From assembly GCA_964503595.1 (NCBI GenBank), contig CAZDAM010000054.1, forward strand, positions 1 to 23,747: DNA of 23,747 nt. The letters run 5' to 3'. Position 1 is the stretch's first letter. Each line of letters starts with the position of its first letter. Below, in pieces: positions 14,808 to 22,900 of this stretch. A program made the translations under genes and the position numbers. The stretch is from CAZDAM01 sp964503595 (lineage in GTDB: Bacteria; Muiribacteriota; UBA6191). The notes beneath the pieces are model-generated. The model saw nothing but the letters and a program-made list of their open reading frames with translations, made no database searches and was not told where the DNA came from.

Positions 14808-17109
14808 GGCGGGCTTTCAGGCTTTCCATTTTCAAGAGTACCTTTTCCGGAGTCGCCGGGGCCTCGAAATCAAAGGGGCCTTCAAACCCCGCGGCGTGAG
14901 CCACAGCATCCTTCAGAGCCAGCCAGGCAGCAATCCCAAGCATCAGAGGGGGTTCACCCACTGCTTTGGAGCGATAGATTGTATCCTCTGCATTCGGGCT
15001 GTCCTTGAGAATCTCTACCCGAAAATCTGCCGGGATGTCCCGGCAGGTTGGAATCTTGTAGGTTGAAGGGGCATGGGTCTTAAGATGCCCTTTCTGATCC
15101 CAGAAAAGTTCCTCCATGGTCAGCCAGCCAACTCCCTGGATATATCCCCCTTCAATCTGACCCTTATCAATGGCCGGATTGATGGAATCTCCAACATCAT
15201 GCAGGATATCCGTGCGTAAAAAGCGGTATTCCCCGGTCAGAACATCAACCTCAACCTCGGCCACAGCTGCACCATAGGCAAAGTAGAAAAAAGGCCTCCC
15301 CATGGCCTTGCCCCGGTCATACCAGATTTTGGGAGTCGCATAAAAACCGGTCGAAGAAAGGGCGACACGGTTGTGATGCGCGCTATTGATCAGCTCGGCA
15401 AAGGACATTCGCCTTTCTCCCACCGTCACTTTGCCATCGTGAAAGAGAATCTGTTCCCGCTGAACCTGAAAATGGGAGCAGGCGAATTCGATCAGGCGCT
15501 CACGAATGACCCGGCAGGCTTCCTGGGCTGCCTTGCCATTGAGATCCGTTCCTGAAGAAGCAGCTGTCGCAGAAGTATTCGGGACCTTTCCCGTATGGGT
15601 TGCCGTGATTTTCACGAGACTGACCGGAACCTGAAACTCCTCTGCCACAATCTGGGCTACCTTGGTGAAAAGACCCTGCCCCATCTCTGTGCCGCCATGA
15701 TTGAGATGGATCGAACCATCCGCGTAAATATGCACCAGAGCCCCAGCCTGATTGAGAAACTGGGTCGTGAAGGAAATCCCGAACTTCACCGGGGTAAAGG
15801 CAAGTCCCCGTTTGACATAGGGGTTCTTCTGGTTGAATTCCAGCACCGCCTGCCTCCGACTGACATAATCAGAGGACTTCAGAAGCTCATCGGTGAGCGA
15901 ATCCAGAATACTGTCCTCAACCAGCTGATGATAAGGAGTAGGCTTGGGATCCTGAGCCGGATAATAGTTCTTTCTTCTGACTTCAACCGGATCCAGCCTG
16001 AGATGACGGGCGATATTATCCATCACTTCTTCAATCCCTACCATGCCCTGAGGGCCACCAAAACCACGAAAAGCCGTGTTCGAGACCGTATTTGTCTTAC
16101 AGGGAATTCCATGCAGGGTCGCATGAGGAAGAACATAGCCATTATCCGAATGAAACAGAGCCCGATCCAGAATTGAGGTGGAGAGATCTGCCACCTGACC
16201 ACAACCGGCAGCCAGCTGCATTTCAATCGCCTGAATCTTTCCTTCCGAATCAAAACCAACTTCATAGTCCGTGACAAAATGATGGCGTTTCCCCGTCATC
16301 ACCATGTCATCATCCCGATTCAGCCTGAGTTTGACGGCCTTTGAAGTCTTCCGGGCCAGAAGAGCGGCAATGCAGGCCAGAATCGCCGGCTGGGTCTCCT
16401 TGCCTCCGAAGCCTCCACCCATTCGTCTGATTTCAACCGTAACCGCATTCCTGAGAATTCCCAGTGACTGAGCCACCATTTTCTGGACTTCACTGGGATG
16501 CTGGGTAGAGCTGAAAATCTGAAGATCGCCATCTTCATGGGGAACAGCCATGGCAATCTGACCCTCAAGATAGAAGTGGTCCTGCCCCCCGATCCTGATC
16601 TGCCCCTTCAAACGATGCTCACTTTTCTTCAGAACCTCAGCAGAGTCACCAATTCTCAAGGTGTGCTCAGAAGCAACTTTCAGGTCTTTTTTCAGGGCGT
16701 CTTCAATGGTGAGAACCGGCTCAAGCACCTCATACTGAACAGAAATCAGCGAAAGAGCCTCCCGGGCTCGTTCTTCGCTGATTGCAGCAACAGCCAGAAT
16801 CGGCTCTCCTGCATACTGAACCAGCCCTTCGGCCAGAATTGTTTCTCCGGGAAAAATCGGCCCCACTTCATTCAGGCCGGGAATATCTTTTGCTTCAACC
16901 AACGCCACGACCCCGGGGAGAGACAGGGCCCTACTGGCATCAATGGAAACGATTCGGGCATGAGCCTCTTTTGAAAGCAGGAGTTGGGCATGCAGGGTTC
17001 CCACCGGCTCCAGAATGTCGTCTGTGTAAATTGCCTCGCCAATGACATGACGCACGGCACTGTCGTGATGAATTGGACTGGAGACCCCTCCCATTTCCTG
17101 CTTCTTCAT
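14794..17109 (-). CDS. xdhB: Xanthine dehydrogenase, molybdopterin-binding subunit
   Basis: The 771-aa protein is the large catalytic subunit of a two-subunit molybdenum hydroxylase that oxidises hypoxanthine/xanthine to urate. Cofactor and active-site landmarks are present: GGQDHFYLEGQ (about 174-184), GGGFGGKETQ with Glu238, AFRGFGGPQG with Arg348, and SKAVGEPPL with the base Glu719. Glu238 and Arg348 match the two substrate-binding residues that separate purine-oxidising enzymes from aldehyde oxidases, which supports a purine substrate. Length fits XdhB of the Rhodobacter type. ATG 17109 overlaps the xdhA stop by 4 nt (ATGA). Confidence 0.95.
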   Translation of the reverse strand: MKKQEMGGVSSPIHHDSAVRHVIGEAIYTDDILEPVGTLHAQLLLSKEAHARIVSIDASRALSLPGVVALVEAKDIPGLNEVGPIFPGETILAEGLVQYAGEPILAVAAISEERAREALSLISVQYEVLEPVLTIEDALKKDLKVASEHTLRIGDSAEVLKKSEHRLKGQIRIGGQDHFYLEGQIAMAVPHEDGDLQIFSSTQHPSEVQKMVAQSLGILRNAVTVEIRRMGGGFGGKETQPAILACIAALLARKTSKAVKLRLNRDDDMVMTGKRHHFVTDYEVGFDSEGKIQAIEMQLAAGCGQVADLSTSILDRALFHSDNGYVLPHATLHGIPCKTNTVSNTAFRGFGGPQGMVGIEEVMDNIARHLRLDPVEVRRKNYYPAQDPKPTPYHQLVEDSILDSLTDELLKSSDYVSRRQAVLEFNQKNPYVKRGLAFTPVKFGISFTTQFLNQAGALVHIYADGSIHLNHGGTEMGQGLFTKVAQIVAEEFQVPVSLVKITATHTGKVPNTSATAASSGTDLNGKAAQEACRVIRERLIEFACSHFQVQREQILFHDGKVTVGERRMSFAELINSAHHNRVALSSTGFYATPKIWYDRGKAMGRPFFYFAYGAAVAEVEVDVLTGEYRFLRTDILHDVGDSINPAIDKGQIEGGYIQGVGWLTMEELFWDQKGHLKTHAPSTYKIPTCRDIPADFRVEILKDSPNAEDTIYRSKAVGEPPLMLGIAAWLALKDAVAHAAGFEGPFDFEAPATPEKVLLKMESLKARHARA

Positions 17110-18554
17110 GCAATTACCCCCACTCTCAGTTCAGGCTCAGTCGTTTCCAGAACAAACTTCAGAAGAAGGTTCGCTCCAGCCTTACGTCTGTAGGCAGCCG
17201 TCCCCCGAAAATCGGACATCGGTTCAAATTCATCATGAAGCATTTTCATGGCAACTTCTGCCGTTCGTGTATCCAGAGATTTTCCCCGTAAAAACTCTTC
17301 CGTTCTCTTTGCCCTGACCGGGGTTGCCGCCATTCCGCCAAATCCGATTCTGGCTTCCTGGCAGATTCCTTCCTGCATGTGAACCCAGAAGACTCCACAG
17401 ACAGAGGAAATATCCTGATCCGCTCTTTTGGAGAGTTTGTAGCAGGCAAAATTTTCATCTTTCTTCAGATAAGGAATGAAAATGGACTCCAGAAATTCAC
17501 CCGGCAGAAGTGCTGTCTGGCGATAGGCCGTGAAAAACTCATGCAGAGGCAGGCTTCTTGAAGTTTCCCCTTTTCTCAGATTGACCTTCGCTCCCAGAGC
17601 AAGAAGAGCAGGGGCCGAATCCCCGATAGGAGAAGCATTCACCAGATTTCCCCCCATGGTTCCCTGATTACGGATCTGCTTGGAACCCAGTCTGAAAACC
17701 AGATCATGAAAAGAAGAGAAATGCTTTTTCAGGTAAGGCATCAAACGGGTATAACTGGCAGCTCCTCCAATCAGAAGACCATCCTCTTCTTCATGAATCT
17801 CCCTCAAAGCCATCACCTTCTGAGTTGAAATCATCACCTCAAGCCGGCGATGCTGTTTGGTCACCAGAAGTCCAAGATCCGTTCCTCCTGCCAGAAGATG
17901 GGCATCGGGAAACTTTTCCCGGAGTTGTGCCAGGGACTCCAGGGATTTCGGGGCATAGAACTGGCGCTCGGAAGCCGTATAACCCAGTTCTTCTTCCGAT
18001 TGCAGATTTAAAAGAGATTCCCTAAGGCGGGCCAGGGCATGACGGTCCCATCTGCCTTCCCCCTCCAGTCCGAACATTTTTTCAGAAGCTTCCAGAATCG
18101 GGGCATACCCGGTACAGCGGCACAGATTTCCGACCAGGGCTTCTTCAATGTCACGGGCTTCGTGATTCTCCATATTCTGGTGGCAGGCAAACAGGGACAT
18201 GACAAACCCTGGAGTACAGAAGCCACACTGGCTGCCATGACAATCCACCATAGCGGCCTGGGCCGGATGCAGACCAGAGCCTTGCGAAGCCAGCCCCTCC
18301 ACAGTGATCACTGCCTGTCCATCCAGGGAGGGCACAAAAAGAATGCAGGTATTCACAGCTTCAAATTTCAGCTCCTGGTTCTCATTCAAACGTACCACCA
18401 CAGCCGTACAGGCTCCACAGTCCCCCTCGGCACACCCTTCTTTGGTGCCTCTTAGGCCTTCCTGACGTAAATACTGCAAAAGGGTGAGATTTGGCTCAGG
18501 GGAACGCAACTCACGCGTCCTGCCGTTCACTAAGAAAGTCACGGTATCTTTCAT
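17106..18554 (-). CDS. xdhA: Xanthine dehydrogenase, FeS and FAD subunit
   Basis: The 482-aa protein fuses the iron-sulfur and flavin parts of the enzyme. The N-terminal plant-type [2Fe-2S] domain has C41, C46, C49 and C70 (EGCAEGDCGACT). The helical second [2Fe-2S] domain has C110 and C113 (SQCGFCTPG) with C145 and C147 (CRCTG). The FAD domain (about 195-365) carries LLAGGTDLGLLV and TMGGNLVNASPIGDSAP, followed by the CO-dehydrogenase flavoprotein C-terminal domain (about 375-475, IGFGGMAATPVRA). It passes electrons from the Mo site to NAD+. GGAG lies 4-5 nt before ATG. It is first in the long minus-strand operon, with a candidate promoter at 18636-18607. Confidence 0.95.
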   Translation of the reverse strand: MKDTVTFLVNGRTRELRSPEPNLTLLQYLRQEGLRGTKEGCAEGDCGACTAVVVRLNENQELKFEAVNTCILFVPSLDGQAVITVEGLASQGSGLHPAQAAMVDCHGSQCGFCTPGFVMSLFACHQNMENHEARDIEEALVGNLCRCTGYAPILEASEKMFGLEGEGRWDRHALARLRESLLNLQSEEELGYTASERQFYAPKSLESLAQLREKFPDAHLLAGGTDLGLLVTKQHRRLEVMISTQKVMALREIHEEEDGLLIGGAASYTRLMPYLKKHFSSFHDLVFRLGSKQIRNQGTMGGNLVNASPIGDSAPALLALGAKVNLRKGETSRSLPLHEFFTAYRQTALLPGEFLESIFIPYLKKDENFACYKLSKRADQDISSVCGVFWVHMQEGICQEARIGFGGMAATPVRAKRTEEFLRGKSLDTRTAEVAMKMLHDEFEPMSDFRGTAAYRRKAGANLLLKFVLETTEPELRVGVIA

Positions 18555-18603
18555 GAAACTCCATTTAGAAGGGCTGTCGATACAGCAAGAACCTTGAAAG
18601 CTC

Positions 18604-18636
18604 TTGAGTATAACTTGCGCCTTTCGCTATACTCAA
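18604..18636. promoter_or_regulatory. Symmetric bidirectional promoter between xdhA and the FecR-domain gene
   Basis: TTGAGTATA (18604-18612) and TATACTCAA (18628-18636) form a perfect 9-bp inverted repeat around a 15-nt centre. On the plus strand this gives -35 TTGAGT, 18 bp, -10 TATACT (18628-18633). On the minus strand the same -35/-10 appears at 18636-18631 and 18612-18607, also with 18 bp. Plus transcription would start near 18640 (leader ~31 nt to 18672), minus near 18600 (leader ~46 nt to 18554). The palindrome could also be an operator. Confidence 0.65.
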
Positions 18637-18671
18637 ACGGTTCAACCTACGCAAATTTCACAGGGTCGATT

Positions 18672-20741
18672 ATGCTGCTTTCCCTTATTCGGTTTTTAAT
18701 TCTGGCTTCATGCATTGTTCTTTCTTCCTTTGCAGAAGAAGTGAAAGGCAGCATTACTTTTCTGAAGGGTCGCGCTTTTGTGGTTCGAGGGATGCGCACA
18801 CTTCCCGCCAAAATCAGTACGGAGTTAATGGCCGGAGATATTGTTGCCGTGGAAGATGGCAGTCAGGTCACCATCGATCTCATCAATACCGGTCTGCTGA
18901 AGATCACGGAAAAAACCAAGTTTGAAATTCCCAGGGAAGAAGCCCGGAAAGAAAGAACCTCCTCTTTGTCCCTGTTTTTCGGGGGCATCTGGACCGAAGC
19001 TAAAAAACTCCTTCAGGGTGAATCCTTTGAAATAAAGACCCCAACCGCAACAGCCGGTGTGCGGGGAACCCGTTTTGCCACAAACTTCGATCCTTCCACC
19101 AATTCCATGAGTGCCATGGTTGAAGAGGGACAGGTTGTAGCCTTCACTCCGGACGGAAGCAGTGTCAGTCTGTTTGCAGGCATGGTTGCCCAGACCGGAG
19201 GGGATGGAGGTCTGTCTTCCCGGGCGGATCCCGTAGCGGTTGCCAAAGTAGCTCTGAAGGCAGCGGTTGTTCAGAAAAATAATTCTAAGCAGGCCGCTCA
19301 GGAAGCCGTCAAAGCTGCCCAGGAAAAGCAGGGGAAACTGAAAGAAGCCGCAGCAAAAGCCGCGGAGCAGGCCAAGGCCGAAGCTGCCCAGGCAAAAGCC
19401 AAGGCCGAAGCTTCGGCGAAAGAAAAGGCCGCCGCTGCAGAAAAAGCCAAAGCTGAAGCTGAAGCCGCTAAAGAAAAAGCTGCTCAAGCCAAAACTGCTG
19501 CCGAAAAAGCCAAAGCCCAGGCAGAAGCCAGAGCCAAGGAAGCTGCCGCTCAGAAAGCCGAACAGGCTGCGCAAGCCGAAAAGGCCAAAGCTCAGGAAAC
19601 CGCCAAGGCTGCCGAGCAGAAAGCTGCTGAAAAAGCCGCGGCTGTTCAGAAAGAAGCTCAGGAAGCCATTCAGGAATCCCAGGCCCAGGTAAAACAGGTT
19701 CAGCAAGCCGCTCAGCAGGCTCCGGCAGCCGCTGATGCAGCAAAGGCCGAAGAAGCTGCGGCCAAGAAAAAGGCTGAAGCGGCTAAAGAGAAAGCCGAAG
19801 AAGCTGCGGCTCAGGCCAAGGAAGAGGCGGAAGCTGCTGCAGCCAAGGAAGAGGCTGGTCAAGAACAAGACCAGCAGGAAGCTCAGCAGGAAGCTCAGCA
19901 GGAAGCTCAGCAGGAAGCTGCTCAGGAACAATCCCAGCAGGATTCCAGTAATCAGACCCAGAAAGAAGTCGATCCCCTCCAGGAACTTGAGCGTCTGGAG
20001 CAGCAGATCGAGCAGCAGGTAGAACAGAAAGCCGAGGAGATCAAACAGCAGGAGGAAGCCGAGGAGATCAAACAGCAGGAGGAAGTCGGGAATCCTGCTG
20101 AAATCAATGCGGAACAGATCAAGGCTTTAGCGGATAGAATGAAGGATCGCCTCAGCCGCCTGGAAGCCCTGAAAAATGAAATTCAGTCGCTGATCAACAA
20201 TACCAGCCTCTCGGCTACCGAGCGCTACAATCAGATTCAGGCCAAAAAGCAGGAGGCTTCCAGCATCCGGAACGAGGCACAAAGCCAGTTCAACTCCGAA
20301 CTCGATCAGCTCAGGAATCTGGGGGCCACCAGTGAGACCATTGCGCAGGTAGAAGTTGCCGCTCCAACGTTTCTTGATACTTTCAATCAGACCATCCAAC
20401 AGTTACAGTTGACGGTGCCGGTTGAGGTCATTCTGGATCCAACTCAGATTGTTCAGACTCAGGGTCGGGTGCGTATTCCTGTCGTAGCCCGTGGAGAAAT
20501 TCTTCAGATTGAAATGGATGCCAGCGAGGCTGCCAACCATCGTCGGGTCAAGGAAATCATCGAGCGGGAATTGCAGAATCAGGCCTTTCAAATCCGCCAG
20601 CGGGAGGATGAAATGCGCAGGGAACAGGAACTCCTTCGCTTAAGAGAGCTCGAAGATCGTCGCCAGCGTGAAGGCTCAGAACTCCCCGCGACAGCTACTC
20701 GGGATGGAGCAGGAGTATTTCTTCCGATCAGAATCGAATAG
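18672..20741 (+). CDS. FecR-domain exported protein with long Ala/Lys/Glu/Gln-rich coiled coil
   Basis: I take ATG 18672 (689 aa) because it has an AGGG 6 nt upstream, begins a signal peptide (MLLSLIRFLILASCIVLSSFA) and follows the promoter; an in-frame upstream ATG at 18594 lies before the promoter. LASC (11-14) is a possible lipobox, so it may be a lipoprotein or be cut after SFA. Residues ~50-165 form a FecR-like domain (AGDIVAVEDGSQVTI, TPTATAGVRGTRFAT at ~124-138, MVEEGQVVAFTPDG). Residues ~200-440 are an extreme Ala/Lys/Glu coiled coil, then QQEA repeats and a Gln/Glu-rich stretch. A C-terminal region (~500-689) mixes helices with a short beta segment (VEVILDPTQIVQTQGRVRIPVVA). It is likely an envelope structural protein, not a FecIR sensor: no sigma factor or TonB receptor is near. 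Confidence 0.8.
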   Translation: MLLSLIRFLILASCIVLSSFAEEVKGSITFLKGRAFVVRGMRTLPAKISTELMAGDIVAVEDGSQVTIDLINTGLLKITEKTKFEIPREEARKERTSSLSLFFGGIWTEAKKLLQGESFEIKTPTATAGVRGTRFATNFDPSTNSMSAMVEEGQVVAFTPDGSSVSLFAGMVAQTGGDGGLSSRADPVAVAKVALKAAVVQKNNSKQAAQEAVKAAQEKQGKLKEAAAKAAEQAKAEAAQAKAKAEASAKEKAAAAEKAKAEAEAAKEKAAQAKTAAEKAKAQAEARAKEAAAQKAEQAAQAEKAKAQETAKAAEQKAAEKAAAVQKEAQEAIQESQAQVKQVQQAAQQAPAAADAAKAEEAAAKKKAEAAKEKAEEAAAQAKEEAEAAAAKEEAGQEQDQQEAQQEAQQEAQQEAAQEQSQQDSSNQTQKEVDPLQELERLEQQIEQQVEQKAEEIKQQEEAEEIKQQEEVGNPAEINAEQIKALADRMKDRLSRLEALKNEIQSLINNTSLSATERYNQIQAKKQEASSIRNEAQSQFNSELDQLRNLGATSETIAQVEVAAPTFLDTFNQTIQQLQLTVPVEVILDPTQIVQTQGRVRIPVVARGEILQIEMDASEAANHRRVKEIIERELQNQAFQIRQREDEMRREQELLRLRELEDRRQREGSELPATATRDGAGVFLPIRIE
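19872..19919 (+). repeat. Four perfect 12-bp tandem repeats (QQEA units)
   Basis: CAGCAGGAAGCT occurs four times in a row without mismatch, encoding QQEA x4 in the coiled-coil gene. Perfect copies imply recent expansion. Changes in copy number keep the frame and alter rod length by 4 residues. Confidence 0.95.
20031..20084 (+). repeat. Perfect 27-bp tandem duplication (AEEIKQQEE)
   Basis: The 27-bp unit starting GCCGAGGAGATC and ending CAGCAGGAGGAA is present twice back to back (20031-20057 and 20058-20084), coding AEEIKQQEE twice. The copies are identical, so the duplication is young or homogenised. Confidence 0.95.
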
Positions 20742-20758
20742 TCTAACCGAGGTAACAT

Positions 20759-20790
20759 GCCCCGTCATTTCCGACGGGGCTTTTTCTTTT
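20759..20790 (+). terminator. Strong intrinsic terminator after the FecR-domain gene
   Basis: An 8-bp perfect stem GCCCCGTC (20759-20766) / GACGGGGC (20773-20780) with loop ATTTCC is followed by TTTTTCTTTT. It lies 17 nt after the stop. The T-run touches the hemA stop, so the convergent gene ends exactly against it. Confidence 0.93.
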
Positions 20791-22040
20791 CAAGCTTCCG
20801 GTTGATTGGGGTCTGCTGCTTCTTCCTGCAGAATTTTCAGGACCCGGGCACGAGCTGTTTCATCCAAATCGGATTCCTTCAGAATCCTCATCATCACGTG
20901 ACTCAGACGAGCTCCCATCAATTCAAGAGCCCGACCTGGCGTAAAAGAAGTGCCTTCCTGACTCAAGCGCTTCAGAAGAAAATCCCCCTGGCCCGACCGA
21001 ATTTTATGAATGGCCTGGATTCCAGGAATCAGGGACTGCTGGGAGTGCCAGGATTCAAGATCAGAAATCTCCTCACTGATGATGTTTAAAACATCAGACC
21101 GCTGGGATTGCCTTTCAGCCAGATTCTGATCCACCACCTGCTTCAGGTCTTCGATATCATAGACAAAGGCCCCTGCCAGATCGTTGATCTTCGGATCGAT
21201 TGAAAAGGGAAGACTGATATCAATCAGAAATAGGGTCCGGTAGCGCCTGGCTGGCATGATTTTTTCAATCATCTCAACACTCAAAAGAGGTTCACGGACT
21301 CCCACTGCCGAAAAAAGCAGATCCACTTCTCTTAAGACATCCTCAAGTTGCTCAAGCCCTCCCGGTCGGCAGGAAAGAGTACAGGACATCTCAACAGCTC
21401 TCTCCGGTGTACGGTTCAAAAGCCAGGGACGCCTCACTCCGGCAGCCAGCAGATGACGCAAGGCAAGAGTCCCCATCTCTCCCGCACCCAGAACGGCAGC
21501 CTCAATTTCACCCAGATCCGCAAAAAAATTACGGGCCAGTTGCACAGATGCCTGGGACACGGAAACAGCACCACGGGAAATCGAGGTTTCCGTACGAACC
21601 CTTTTTCCAACCCGGATTGCCGTGGAAAAGAGACGGTTGAGATATTTCTGCACCTGCCCCCTGGCCTGAGAATTGAGCCAGGCTTCCCTCACCTGGGAGA
21701 GAATCTGAGATTCCCCCAGAATGACGGAATCCAGGGAAGACACGACTTCAAGAAGGTGGCGGACACATTCCCGACCGGACTTGAAATAAAAGATACTGTC
21801 AAATTCGACATCGGAAATATCCAGAAAACGAATCACTGCCTGGCGCAGAAAACCCGGCTGGGCATCCTTTCCCGCCAGATAGCACTCAAAACGGTTGCAG
21901 GTCTGCACCATGACCATTTCTTCGAACTGAGTTCGGACCAGATGACGGAATTTCTCCTGCTTTTCCTCGTCAAAATAGAACCGGCTCAGGTGACTCAGAT
22001 CGGTAGATTTGTGACTGATACCCAAAACGTAATACATCAT
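20790..22040 (-). CDS. hemA: Glutamyl-tRNA reductase
   Basis: The 416-aa enzyme reduces glutamyl-tRNA to glutamate-1-semialdehyde with NADPH, the first committed step of C5-pathway tetrapyrrole synthesis. Key elements are visible: YYVLGISHKSTDL at the start, the catalytic Cys48 in VQTCNRFE, GESQIL (109-114), the NADPH-binding GAGEMG (185-190) followed by LLNRTPERA, and FLIDISLPFSIDP. A C-terminal dimerisation helix region follows. Length is typical. I start at ATG 22040, 1 nt after the stop of the hemX-like gene. A TTG 7 codons upstream (22061) is possible but unneeded. Coupling to the membrane protein matches the hemX-hemA order known in several phyla. Confidence 0.95.
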   Translation of the reverse strand: MMYYVLGISHKSTDLSHLSRFYFDEEKQEKFRHLVRTQFEEMVMVQTCNRFECYLAGKDAQPGFLRQAVIRFLDISDVEFDSIFYFKSGRECVRHLLEVVSSLDSVILGESQILSQVREAWLNSQARGQVQKYLNRLFSTAIRVGKRVRTETSISRGAVSVSQASVQLARNFFADLGEIEAAVLGAGEMGTLALRHLLAAGVRRPWLLNRTPERAVEMSCTLSCRPGGLEQLEDVLREVDLLFSAVGVREPLLSVEMIEKIMPARRYRTLFLIDISLPFSIDPKINDLAGAFVYDIEDLKQVVDQNLAERQSQRSDVLNIISEEISDLESWHSQQSLIPGIQAIHKIRSGQGDFLLKRLSQEGTSFTPGRALELMGARLSHVMMRILKESDLDETARARVLKILQEEAADPNQPEA

Positions 22041-22041
22041 G

Positions 22042-22848
22042 TCAGAAACGATGGATCCCAATGACCAGAAACAGGGCCCCTAACTGAACCAGATAGGAAA
22101 AAACCGCCATGACCGCAAGCCTGTGGCTCAGCTGTCCCATCAGAACCCGAACCTGAAAATAAAGCACATAAACCAGCCAGGCAAAAAAAATCAGCCACTC
22201 GCGGGAGCCCAGAGTCGCGACCACATGACCATCAGCCCGGCCTGCCAATGCCCCGGTTACAATACTCAGGGTAAGGAACAAAAAGCCCCACAAGGTACTG
22301 GAAAACCCTATCTCATCCAAAGAATTCAAGGACGCGAAGCGATGGGTAATGAAACCTATCTTCTTGCGCTTAAGGTGGAATTCAAGAATCAGGAACAAAA
22401 CCGCGGCAACAAAGCTTGTCGTTAAAAAAGCCAGGGCAAAAACAGAGCAAACCGAATGGACATTCATCAGAAGGTGCCCCGACTGAGCTTCGTTTTTCCC
22501 AAGCCAGGGAGTGTTCTGACCCATTTGAAGGACCTTGAGGCTTAGAGGCAGGGCCAGAAAGAAGAAAGTCGTATACTGGAGACGATAAACCTTCTCTGCC
22601 ACCAGGCAGATAACGGCTGTCACCAGAAGCCAGAGAGATGCCATGCTCACCCGGGATGAAATCGAAAACTCCATCTGCTGGGCAATAAAGGCTGCAATAA
22701 AGGCCGCATGCATGGCAACAGATGCTTCCAGAAGGCGAGTACTGAGTTTTCTGAGTCCTGAGTCCTTTTTCAGAAAGGCGAAAAACCCTGCCAGACAGGC
22801 CAGAAAATAGACTATCAGATTCAACTGAGTTAAGATTTGCACACTCAT
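22042..22848 (-). CDS. HemX/CcsA-type cytochrome c assembly membrane protein
   Basis: From ATG 22848 the protein is 268 aa with about eight transmembrane helices (LIVYFLACLAGFFAF, VAMHAAFIAAFIA, ASLWLLVTAVICLVA, TTFFFLALPLSLKVL, CSVFALAFLTTSFVAAVLFLI split by turns, TLWGFLFLTLSIVTGAL, WLIFFAWLVYVLYFQV, AVFSYLVQLGALFLVIGI). Conserved His lie in AMHAA, NVHSVCS and SHRLAV. The CcsA/HemX family handles heme at the membrane; the variant next to hemA is usually called HemX and affects HemA levels. I do not see the WWD motif of true CcsA, which favours the HemX type. An in-frame ATG at 22878 exists, but it has no ribosome binding site, while GGGGGAAG precedes 22848. Confidence 0.8.
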   Translation of the reverse strand: MSVQILTQLNLIVYFLACLAGFFAFLKKDSGLRKLSTRLLEASVAMHAAFIAAFIAQQMEFSISSRVSMASLWLLVTAVICLVAEKVYRLQYTTFFFLALPLSLKVLQMGQNTPWLGKNEAQSGHLLMNVHSVCSVFALAFLTTSFVAAVLFLILEFHLKRKKIGFITHRFASLNSLDEIGFSSTLWGFLFLTLSIVTGALAGRADGHVVATLGSREWLIFFAWLVYVLYFQVRVLMGQLSHRLAVMAVFSYLVQLGALFLVIGIHRF

Positions 22849-22862
22849 ACCGCTTCCCCCCG

Positions 22863-22900
22863 CAGTATATAACCCCATGCTATACTGATGCCATGTATAG
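22863..22900. promoter_or_regulatory. Overlapping TATAC symmetry elements between divergent genes
   Basis: CAGTATA (22863-22869) and TATACTG (22881-22887) are an inverted repeat around 11 nt. CTATAC (22880-22885) and GTATAG (22895-22900) form a second one. Each strand therefore has a TATACT -10-like hexamer (plus at 22881-22886, minus at 22869-22864). No good -35 is seen on either strand. Minus transcription from here would start near 22857, which supports ATG 22848 for the hemX-like gene. Confidence 0.4.

Noticed and set aside
13965..15008. 347-aa plus-strand ORF opposite xdhC and xdhB
   Set aside because: It lies antisense to strongly conserved genes and resembles no protein family.
18594..18671. 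Upstream ATG start (18594) for the FecR-domain protein
   Set aside because: It precedes the promoter and would bury the signal peptide behind 26 unrelated residues.
18825..19931. 368-aa antisense ORF rich in Phe, Leu, Gly and Ser
   Set aside because: It is the complement of Ala/Lys/Glu/Gln codons of the coiled-coil gene. GCN/AAR/GAR/CAG codons seldom give stops on the other strand. No ribosome binding site or recognisable domain.
22041..22061. TTG start for hemA overlapping the hemX-like gene
   Set aside because: The family normally begins a few residues before YYVLGISH, which ATG 22040 supplies directly.
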